Below, one piece after another: positions 1 to 6,234 of a stretch of DNA of 12,904 nucleotides (the first letter of the stretch is position 1; each line of letters starts with the position of its first letter). This DNA is from SIAJ01 sp036266155 (GTDB taxonomy: Bacteria > Planctomycetota > Planctomycetia > Gemmatales > Gemmataceae). The stretch lies in NCBI GenBank assembly GCA_036266155.1, contig DATANR010000325.1, positions 1-12,904 on the forward strand. Reading direction: 5' to 3'. The notes beneath the pieces are model-generated. The model searched no databases. It saw only the letters and a program-made list of their open reading frames with translations, and had not been told where the DNA came from. The translations under genes and the position numbers were made by a program.

Positions 1-37
1 AAGCCCGACGTGTGAACAAGCCGCACACGTCGGGCTT
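1..37. repeat. Perfect 14-bp inverted repeat downstream of the pcs-type gene
   Basis: The arms AAGCCCGACGTGTG (1-14) and its exact reverse complement (24-37) enclose a 9-nt loop. The repeat lies 27 bp beyond the stop of the phosphatidyltransferase gene, so it could form a hairpin at the 3' end of that transcript. The window edge cuts it off: whether the arms extend further or a T tract follows on the minus strand cannot be seen. It may be a terminator or another palindromic repeat like those elsewhere in the window. The inverted repeat itself is certain; its role is inferred. Confidence 0.75.
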
Positions 38-64
38 ACGCCTCGACGCTCGCCGTCGTCGCTT

Positions 65-808
65 TCACTTCACCTGACTCCACCGCCACGACGACATGCC
101 CCACGCCACCACCAGATATAGCGTTGGATACCCCGCCGATAGTCCGATCATCCCACGCGGCGGCTGATGGTGCCAGTGGCGAACGACACAAATCAACACC
201 AGGGCCGCCCACGGCACACTCAGTAAAAGCATGAGCCGATTGACAAGGCCCGGCTGCGTTGGATACGGATAGCGGCTCGGCACGAACGTCAGCACGGCGA
301 AGCCGAGGATCGCGATCGCGGCCGCTTCTTCGGTGACCGGGAGCGCATACAGGTAGAAGGCGATGATGTTCCAGTACGACGGGAAGCCGAGGAAAGCGCC
401 GTCGGCCGTCTTCACGTCCGATTGACTGAAACCATAGCCGCTCGCTGCCAGGGCCACGAGCAAGACCCAGCGCCATTCCGGCTGCAAGATGCCCGCCCGA
501 TCGATGAGCAAGAGCGGCAGGCACGTATACATCAGGAAGTCGACCAGATCATCGAGCCTCCGGCCATCGAACTCGGGGACAGTTTCCTTGATGTTCACGA
601 GCCGTGCGAAAGTGCCGTCGGTCGCGTCGATCACCATGGCGATTGCCATGAGCAAGAAGCAAAACCGATAGTCGTCGACGGCCCGATCAGGCTTCATCAG
701 GATCATCGTGATCCACGCGGCGATGAGCAGCCCGCACCCGGTATAGGCGTGGACCGCCCAGCCGAGCGCCTTTTTCCAAGCGGGGATTCGCGGGGGTTGT
801 TCGCTCAT
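65..808 (-). CDS. pcs: Phosphatidylcholine synthase-type CDP-alcohol phosphatidyltransferase
   Basis: This 247-residue integral membrane enzyme probably condenses CDP-diacylglycerol with choline to give phosphatidylcholine and CMP. The CDP-alcohol phosphotransferase signature is complete: D61, D64-G65, A68-R69, G82, D86, D90. Twelve residues separate the AR pair from the glycine, the spacing reported for Pcs enzymes, rather than the eight usual in other members. Two other features resemble Pcs: the N-terminal W-x-V-H-x-x-T segment (residues 17-23) and GFPSYWN near residues 141-147. About six to eight hydrophobic segments are visible. The chosen ATG overlaps the permease stop as ATGA, which implies translational coupling. 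The frame stays open upstream to 916, but that stretch lies inside the permease gene and looks non-coding. Related family members make phosphatidylserine or other headgroups, so choline specificity is inferred from the motif spacing and the neighbour. Confidence 0.87.
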   Translation of the reverse strand: MSEQPPRIPAWKKALGWAVHAYTGCGLLIAAWITMILMKPDRAVDDYRFCFLLMAIAMVIDATDGTFARLVNIKETVPEFDGRRLDDLVDFLMYTCLPLLLIDRAGILQPEWRWVLLVALAASGYGFSQSDVKTADGAFLGFPSYWNIIAFYLYALPVTEEAAAIAILGFAVLTFVPSRYPYPTQPGLVNRLMLLLSVPWAALVLICVVRHWHHQPPRGMIGLSAGYPTLYLVVAWGMSSWRWSQVK

Positions 809-2283
809 GCGACGTCCCCGCCGAGCCGACGATCCGGCCGCACAATTGCGAAGACGACAAGGCCTGCCACGAGCAGTATGCCCGTGTACAGCGGAGCGCC
901 GAAGCGTTCGTACCACTCCGTGCCATAGAGACTTTCACGCGGCCAGCCGATGTTGACAACGAGAACGATACCCCAGATCACCGCGAGCAAGTTGATCAGG
1001 AAAGCCCAGCGGCCAAGGTACGAGCCTTCGCTCGGTCGTCGCAGGCGCGCGATCAGGAGCGGGGCCGTTGTGAAAAGGTATGCCAGGTTGGCCCAGACGA
1101 TGCTGACGCACACGAGCGCGGTCATGAGCTGCTCGAAGTTCATGCTCACCAGTAAGAGTGCCGCCCCGAGGATGCCGATGACGATCGCGGCCCGGTGCGG
1201 CGTCTGCTTGTCCGGATGCACTTTGCCGAGCCGGCCGGCGAACGGCAGCGCTCCGTCGCGAGCCATTGCGAAGAGCACGCGGGCCGTGTTCGCATGAACG
1301 GCTAGCGTGCAGACGAAGATGGCGATCGCCGACGCGACCAGGAACACGGTGCCGAGTCCGTCGCCGAGCACTTGTTTGATGAGGTAGGGCAACCCGCCCG
1401 CGACATCGCCCAAACTGGCGTCGCCGAGATCGGGTGCCCCAGTGATCGCGAACAGCAGCAGCAAACCGCCGAGCAAGGCCGCGGCAGCCAATGCTTGAAG
1501 GATTGCACGCGGCGCCCGTCGACGGGGATCGACGGTTTCCTCGGCAAGCGTGCCGGCCGTGTCGAAGCCGTACATGACGTATGCAGCCATCACCGCTGCA
1601 GCGAGGAACGGGCCGATTGTCCCGAAGCCATCGGCAATTTCACCGCCATGCACGTGGAACGCAATCGCTGGGCCGCGCACCGCGTGAGCTGCGAAGAGAA
1701 TCACCAGAAGGACCGCTGCCACCAACTCCAGCACAACGCCGACGTTCATGATCGCCGCCAGCCACCGTGTGCCAACCACATTGAGTACGGTGCTGATGGC
1801 GATCAGGATGGCACCGAGGATCGCCGCATTCTTGCCGGATGCGTTTTGGGCGGTCAATTCGACCAATTGGAACCCAGGCCAGATGGTGGGCAAAACAACT
1901 TGCCAAGCGACGGCGACCGCTGCGAGCGTCACGATGAGCGATGCCAGATAGACCCAACCTGTCATCCAACCGACGAGCGGCGACCCTGCACGTCGCGACC
2001 ACGCGTAGATGCCGCCACAAATTGGATAGCTGCGTGCGAGTTCCGCGAAGCATAAAGCCAAGCAAAACTGTCCAGCAAAGACGATCGGCCAGGTCCACAC
2101 GAACGCCGGGCCAGCTTCGCGATAGCCGAGGTAAAAATTCTGCACGATCCCAGTGAGGATCGACAAGTACGAGAACCCGGCTGCGAAGGCAGTGAAGCTG
2201 CCGAGCCCACGGCGGAACTGCGGGCGATAGCCTTCACGGGCAAGCTCGCGGTCGTCGGAAGTAGCGGCCGCGGTGTCGGACAT
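805..2283 (-). CDS. APC-superfamily permease of the amino acid/choline transporter type
   Basis: This 492-residue protein has about 12 hydrophobic membrane segments, the normal size and topology for APC permeases. The N-terminal tail is hydrophilic. The first segment and following loop (G-F-S-Y-L-S-I-L-T-G-I, then FAELARSYPICGGIYAW near residues 76-93) and the internal motif YGFDTAGTLAEET with basic residues after it (near 235-255) are typical of the amino acid/choline transporter branch (TC 2.A.3.4), which includes the yeast choline carrier Hnm1 and GABA carrier Uga4. It should import a cationic amine or amino acid by ion symport. Substrate cannot be read from sequence, but the four-base overlap with the downstream Pcs-type gene suggests choline. 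The ATG at 2283 lacks a convincing Shine-Dalgarno sequence. It begins 65 bp beyond the DUF1552 stop, with a palindromic repeat in the gap, so it may be read from the upstream genes or have its own promoter. Confidence 0.9.
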   Translation of the reverse strand: MSDTAAATSDDRELAREGYRPQFRRGLGSFTAFAAGFSYLSILTGIVQNFYLGYREAGPAFVWTWPIVFAGQFCLALCFAELARSYPICGGIYAWSRRAGSPLVGWMTGWVYLASLIVTLAAVAVAWQVVLPTIWPGFQLVELTAQNASGKNAAILGAILIAISTVLNVVGTRWLAAIMNVGVVLELVAAVLLVILFAAHAVRGPAIAFHVHGGEIADGFGTIGPFLAAAVMAAYVMYGFDTAGTLAEETVDPRRRAPRAILQALAAAALLGGLLLLFAITGAPDLGDASLGDVAGGLPYLIKQVLGDGLGTVFLVASAIAIFVCTLAVHANTARVLFAMARDGALPFAGRLGKVHPDKQTPHRAAIVIGILGAALLLVSMNFEQLMTALVCVSIVWANLAYLFTTAPLLIARLRRPSEGSYLGRWAFLINLLAVIWGIVLVVNIGWPRESLYGTEWYERFGAPLYTGILLVAGLVVFAIVRPDRRLGGDVA

Positions 2284-2295
2284 GGGAAGTTATTT

Positions 2296-2352
2296 GTAGG
2301 ACAGGTTTCCAACCTGTCCCGACAAATGGGTCAGGTTGGAAACCTGACCTAC
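2296..2352. repeat. Paired palindromic repeat (two inverted 25-bp units)
   Basis: Two 25-bp units, 2296-2320 and 2328-2352, face each other across the 7-nt spacer GACAAAT. Each unit is itself a short hairpin with 9-bp arms and a 3-nt loop: GGACAGGTT/AACCTGTCC in the first, and GGTCAGGTT/AACCTGACC (read on the minus strand) in the second. The whole could alternatively fold as one long stem. The units differ at two positions and the differences are complementary, so both small stems stay fully paired. The right unit overlaps the stop codon (TAG, 2351-2349) of the DUF1552 gene. No T tract follows on the minus strand. It is probably a dispersed REP-like element. Confidence 0.85.
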
Positions 2353-3683
2353 CCGTTCAAGCCCTTGAGCGCCCCCGTGCTGTCGCCGAGGCCGGCCATC
2401 TTCACGTCCATGCGATCGAGCATCGCGAGCCACAGGTTGTTGAGCGGCGTTTCCTTCGCGTACTTGATGTGCCGGCCTTGCTTGATCGTGCCGCAGCCGC
2501 GACCCGCGAGCAGGATCGGCAGGTTGTCGTGATTGTGGGCGTTGCCGTCCGAGTTGCCGCTGCCGTACGCGACCATGCAGTGGTCGAGCAGCGTGCCATC
2601 GCCTTCTTGGATCGACTTCAATTTGGTGAGCAAGTAGGCGAGTTGCTTGACATGGAAGGTGTTGATGTCGCGGATCTTCGCCTTCTTCTTGGCGTCGTTG
2701 CCGTGGTGCGACAGGTCGTGATGCCCTTCGGGTACACCGGCGAAGGGGTACGGCTTGTTGCTCCCCTCGTTGGCGAGTACGAAGGTCGCCACGCGTGTCA
2801 CGTCGGCCTGGAAAGCAAGGACCATCAGGTCCGCCATCAGGTGCAGATGTTCCTCATAGACGGCCGGCACGGTCGCCGGTACCTTGTATTCGGGTGTCTT
2901 CACTGGCGGCAGCTTCTCCGCCTTGGCGATGCGCTGCTCGATGTCGCGAACGGAGGAGAAATACTCGTCGAGCTTGCGCTGATCGGTCGCGCCGAGCTTG
3001 CCCTTGAGATCGGCGGTGTCGTCACGCACGAAATCGAGCACGCTCTTGCGGGCGGCGTCGCGCTTGGCACGTTCGGTATCGCCGCCCGAGCCGAACAGGC
3101 GTTCGAAGACGAGCTTGGGGTTCACTTCTTTCGGCAACGGTTGCGTCGCCGAGCGCCACGACATGGTTGAGGAGTATACGCAGGAGTAACCGCTATCGCA
3201 ATTGCCAGCCATCGACCCGGCTTCGCAACCAATCTCGAGCGACGGCAGCCGCGTCTGATCGCCAATCCGCGACGCGGCCACCTGATCGACCGAGACGCCA
3301 GCCCGGATGTCGACGCCATCGGTCTTGCGCGGCTGACAACCGGTGAGGAACGCGGCGAGAGCGCGGGCGTGGTCGCCGCCGCCGTCGCCATGATCACGGG
3401 CCTTGTCGGCGGTCAGGCCGGTGAGGATCGAGAAGTGATCCTTCATCCCGTCGAGCGGCTTCAGGATCGCGGGCAATTCACCGAGTGCGCCTTCGGCCGC
3501 CGGCGTCCAGTCGGCCATGTTCTTGCCGTTGGGCACATAGAGGATGGCCATGCGATTCGGCGCCGGCTTGCTGCCCGCGGCCGGGGCGGCCCAGGCCGTG
3601 ACGGGGCCCATCGCTTCGAGCCAGGGCAAGGCCAGCGTGGCGCTGAGGCCCTTCAGGATGGTCCGGCGGTCGATGGGACGCAT
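2349..3683 (-). CDS. DUF1552 (HXXSHH motif) protein with Tat-type signal
   Basis: This 444-residue protein matches the DUF1552 family (PF07586) of planctomycetes and relatives, whose biochemical function is unknown. The signature HHDLSHH is at residues 321-327, giving H-x-x-S-H-H at 322-327. It is followed by the characteristic YGSGNSDGNAHNHDNLPILL stretch, rich in His, Asn and Asp, which could bind metal. The N-terminus carries twin arginines (R6-R7) in DRRTILKG followed by a hydrophobic stretch, suggesting Tat export of a folded, perhaps cofactor-bearing protein. The ATG at 3683 is preferred because GAGG ends 9 nt upstream of it. An ATG at 3689 and a TTG at 3698 in the same frame are alternatives. 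It follows the PSCyt/DUF1592 gene in the same direction, a recurrent pairing in planctomycetes. Its stop codon lies within the palindromic repeat at 2296-2352. Confidence 0.92.
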   Translation of the reverse strand: MRPIDRRTILKGLSATLALPWLEAMGPVTAWAAPAAGSKPAPNRMAILYVPNGKNMADWTPAAEGALGELPAILKPLDGMKDHFSILTGLTADKARDHGDGGGDHARALAAFLTGCQPRKTDGVDIRAGVSVDQVAASRIGDQTRLPSLEIGCEAGSMAGNCDSGYSCVYSSTMSWRSATQPLPKEVNPKLVFERLFGSGGDTERAKRDAARKSVLDFVRDDTADLKGKLGATDQRKLDEYFSSVRDIEQRIAKAEKLPPVKTPEYKVPATVPAVYEEHLHLMADLMVLAFQADVTRVATFVLANEGSNKPYPFAGVPEGHHDLSHHGNDAKKKAKIRDINTFHVKQLAYLLTKLKSIQEGDGTLLDHCMVAYGSGNSDGNAHNHDNLPILLAGRGCGTIKQGRHIKYAKETPLNNLWLAMLDRMDVKMAGLGDSTGALKGLNG

Positions 3684-3692
3684 GGTCATGAT

Positions 3693-3696
3693 CCTC
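3693..3696 (-). promoter_or_regulatory. Shine-Dalgarno-like GAGG of the DUF1552 gene
   Basis: GAGG on the minus strand lies 9 nt before the ATG at 3683 and only 3 nt before the ATG at 3689, so it favours the 3683 start. It is the clearest ribosome-binding-site candidate I found in the window; the other starts I checked have no convincing one. Confidence 0.45.
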
Positions 3697-3707
3697 AAGA
3701 GTAACCT

Positions 3708-3783
3708 GGCGAGTGGAGCCGCATAAGCGGCCCGATAATGACTTCGAAGAAATTATCGGGCCGCTTACGTGGCTCCGCTCGCC
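3708..3783. repeat. 76-bp near-perfect palindrome after the PSCyt/DUF1592 gene
   Basis: Arms 3708-3739 and 3752-3783 are 32 nt long with three mismatches. They are centred on CTTCGAAG (3742-3749), which is itself palindromic. The palindrome ends exactly at the base next to the TAA stop (3786-3784) of the upstream gene and lies 24 bp before the DUF1552 start. No T tract follows on the minus strand. In RNA it would form a very stable hairpin between two genes expected to be co-expressed, so it may process or attenuate the transcript, or it may be an inserted REP/MITE-like element. Confidence 0.88.
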
Positions 3784-6048
3784 TTAACTTTGCCTCTTAC
3801 CTCGTCGCATCCGACTCGGTTCACTCCGCACGATCTCTGTCACCAGCGCTGAAAACTTGAACTCGCCCTTTGCTGTGCCCGCCACAATAGTATCGACCGC
3901 CCGGCGATCGTACCATTCTAACCCACGGCCGAGGGCATAGGTCAGCATCTTCTCGGCCAGGTTGCGCGATACTAGATCCTTCTTTTCCTTCAGCAGCACC
4001 TTCAACGCGGCTGGATCCTTGAACGCTTTGCCATCGGGCAGCACACCGGCCGGGTCAATCGGGAAGTCGCCGTCTTTCGTGCGGAAGGCACCGATGGCGT
4101 TGAAGTTCTCGAAGGCGAAACCCATCGCGTCCATCTTCGTGTGGCAGTTGGCGCACGCCGGGTTCTTGCGATGCTCTTCCATCCGCTGCCGCAATGAGCC
4201 CGCGGAGATCGCCTTCGCGTCGTCCTTCAACTCGGGCACGTCCGGCGGCGGCGGAGGCGGGGGTGTTCCGAGCACTTGTTCCAGAACCCACTTGCCACGT
4301 TTCACGGGACTGGTCCGCGTCGGATTCGACGTCACGGTTAGCACGCTCGCCTGCGTGAGGATGCCGCCGCGCGGGCTGTCGGCCGGCAACTCAACGCGAA
4401 CAAACTCACCACCGCCGCGCCGGCCGCCGCCGTTGAAGGACACATTCTTGAGTCCGTACAACTCGGCCAGCGGGCGGCTCACATATGTGTATCGGCCGTC
4501 AATGATGTCGAGGATCGATCGATCCTCACGGATCAATTCGCCGAAGAAGAGTTGAGTTTCTTTCAACATCGAGGCCCGCATCCGATCGTCGAACTGTGGG
4601 AACATCTTGGCGTCCGGCGCAAACGTCTGGAGCCGTTTGAGCTGGAGCCATTGCAAGACGAAGTTGTCGACCAGCGCCGCCGCCTTCGGATCCTTGAGCA
4701 TCCGCTTGACCTGCGGCTCCAGGTTCGCCGCAAGTTGTTTCTTGCTGGCCAGCGCCATCAACTCGTCGTCCGGCATCGTCGACCAGAGGAAATACGACAG
4801 CCGCGAGGCGAGCTGAAACTCATCGATCGCATGGGGGTCGGCCGAATCGGGCCGATCGTCAAGTTCGACGCGGAACAGGAACTTGGGCGACACCAGCACC
4901 GCCTGCATCGCCATCTGGATGCCGGCTTCGAACTTGTCGCCCTTCGATTCAATGGTCTCCACGAGCTTGACTAATCGCGCGACCTCATCCGTCGTCGCCG
5001 GCCGGCGATAGGCCTTGGTCGCGAAGCGGGTCATGATCTCGACCGCTTGATCGTGCTTCGACTTTTTTGCATCGCAAGCGAGCAGCCGACGGTGCGTCTC
5101 CGGCCGCGTGTCGGCCGGGCCTTCGAGGTTGAAGTTTTCGATGTGCAGCGTCCGCTCGCCCTTGTCGTCCTTGGTCGGGTTGGTCAGCTTCACGGCGATC
5201 CGGTGCTCGCCCTTCTTGAGCGTCAGCTTGACCTCATGGGTGCCGACCTTCTTCTCGTCGCCATCCATCAGCGTGAATGACTTTACCTCGTTGCCATCGA
5301 CGGTGACTGATGCCTTGAGTCCGTCGCCGGTATGCGTTGCATAACCTCGGAAGCGAAAGACGTAGTCGCCCTCCATTGACAGCGAATAGTTCGAATTCAG
5401 ATTGTCCTTCGTGATCGGCCGGAATTTGCCGACCTTGTTCGGGTCGGTGGCCGGCTCCAGGTACTTGCCGCCGACGTAGCGTTGCGGCACCTTCGGAGGA
5501 TTCGGCGTGATCGCCCGCTGGACAATCGCCTCTGCCGCGGACAGGTAGCGCTCCATCAACACGGGCGACAGCGTCAACACATCGCCAATGTTGTCGAAGC
5601 CATAGCCGATGTCGTCGGCCGGAAAATCCTCGGCCGGGTCGAAATCGACGCCGACGAGATCGCGGATCGTGTTGGCGTATTCGGTCTTGTTGAGCCGGCG
5701 AATCGTCACACGGCCGGGATCGGACTTCGCATTCTTGTCGGCGGCCGCAAACGTCTGAGTGATCGCCTTCTTGAAGGCTTCGACCTCTTCGATGTTCGGC
5801 CGCGGCTTGCCCTCGGGCGGCATCTCGCCGGCGTCGAGCACTTTCAGAACGCTGGTAAAGACCTTGCGGTTCTTGAGCACGTCGGCATCGCTGGTCGTGG
5901 TGTGCAGCGTGATGCCCGACTTCTTCGTCTTCTCGCCATGACAGGCGACGCAGTGCTTCTGCAGGAACGCGACCGCCTCCGGCCCAAAGTCGCCGGCCGC
6001 GACCGGGGCCGCGCAGAGTAAGACCGACACAAATGAACCGTGACGCAT
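3784..6048 (-). CDS. Secreted diheme PSCyt/DUF1592-family planctomycete cytochrome protein
   Basis: This 754-residue exported protein belongs to the large planctomycete family built from PSCyt and PSD domains, whose substrate is unknown. A short signal peptide (about residues 1-19) precedes the PSCyt1 domain with heme motif CVACH (33-37). Next come a DUF1587-like region (about 114-178), a beta-rich carbohydrate-binding-module-like insert (about 208-311), DUF1595 (about 317-395), DUF1592 (about 409-531), DUF1588 (about 558-656) with the family's proline run and a second heme motif CANCH (632-636), and DUF1585 (about 676-754). It may be a periplasmic or cell-surface electron-transfer or degradative protein; this is inference. 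The ATG at 6048 gives the signal peptide. The frame is open 27 codons further upstream, but that segment has no signal-peptide character and contains a promoter-like sequence. The DUF1552 gene follows in the same direction. Confidence 0.92.
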   Translation of the reverse strand: MRHGSFVSVLLCAAPVAAGDFGPEAVAFLQKHCVACHGEKTKKSGITLHTTTSDADVLKNRKVFTSVLKVLDAGEMPPEGKPRPNIEEVEAFKKAITQTFAAADKNAKSDPGRVTIRRLNKTEYANTIRDLVGVDFDPAEDFPADDIGYGFDNIGDVLTLSPVLMERYLSAAEAIVQRAITPNPPKVPQRYVGGKYLEPATDPNKVGKFRPITKDNLNSNYSLSMEGDYVFRFRGYATHTGDGLKASVTVDGNEVKSFTLMDGDEKKVGTHEVKLTLKKGEHRIAVKLTNPTKDDKGERTLHIENFNLEGPADTRPETHRRLLACDAKKSKHDQAVEIMTRFATKAYRRPATTDEVARLVKLVETIESKGDKFEAGIQMAMQAVLVSPKFLFRVELDDRPDSADPHAIDEFQLASRLSYFLWSTMPDDELMALASKKQLAANLEPQVKRMLKDPKAAALVDNFVLQWLQLKRLQTFAPDAKMFPQFDDRMRASMLKETQLFFGELIREDRSILDIIDGRYTYVSRPLAELYGLKNVSFNGGGRRGGGEFVRVELPADSPRGGILTQASVLTVTSNPTRTSPVKRGKWVLEQVLGTPPPPPPPDVPELKDDAKAISAGSLRQRMEEHRKNPACANCHTKMDAMGFAFENFNAIGAFRTKDGDFPIDPAGVLPDGKAFKDPAALKVLLKEKKDLVSRNLAEKMLTYALGRGLEWYDRRAVDTIVAGTAKGEFKFSALVTEIVRSEPSRMRRGKRQS

Positions 6049-6101
6049 CAACGAATCCGGAGGAGGCGGGCAGGCAACGAGAGTTTCTGGCAGGAGAATG
6101 T

Positions 6102-6130
6102 AGTATACGTTCGAACCAGGCCGGTGCAAA
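6102..6130 (-). promoter_or_regulatory. Candidate sigma-70-type promoter for the PSCyt/DUF1592 gene
   Basis: On the minus strand TTTGCA (6130-6125) is separated by 17 bp from TATACT (6107-6102), a 4/6 and 5/6 match to the housekeeping consensus at the ideal spacing. A transcript starting near 6095 would have a leader of about 47 nt before the ATG at 6048. The site sits in the 186-bp divergent gap and would make any start upstream of 6095 impossible from this promoter. No equally good site was seen for the plus-strand gene on the other side of the gap. Confidence 0.4.
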
Positions 6131-6234
6131 CAGGGCTTCTTCCGTCTCCGCCCCGTAACATTCGCTTTTCCGCCTGTACGTCCGCGCCTACGCTAAATCC
6201 ATCCCATCGTTGCGAACCCGCTCGGGCCTCTCCC

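Noticed and set aside
809..916. 36-codon N-terminal extension of the Pcs-type protein
   Set aside because: It runs antiparallel to nothing but lies inside the permease gene in another frame, is arginine-rich, and is not needed: the ATG at 808 forms a standard ATGA overlap and gives the family's usual length.
2469..3170. 233-codon plus-strand frame opposite the DUF1552 gene
   Set aside because: It is antisense to a confidently identified gene and its translation has no domain features.
4244..4265. GC-rich low-complexity run in the PSCyt/DUF1592 gene
   Set aside because: It encodes the proline run G-T-P-P-P-P that is normal for the DUF1588 region of this family, so it is not a special repeat or slippage site.
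6049..6129. 27-codon N-terminal extension of the PSCyt/DUF1592 protein
   Set aside because: The internal ATG at 6048 gives a normal signal peptide, and a promoter-like sequence lies within the extension.
6040..6234. 65-codon N-terminal extension of the WD40 protein
   Set aside because: It would overlap the start of the divergent gene and its promoter-like site and would bury a good signal peptide in the interior of the protein.
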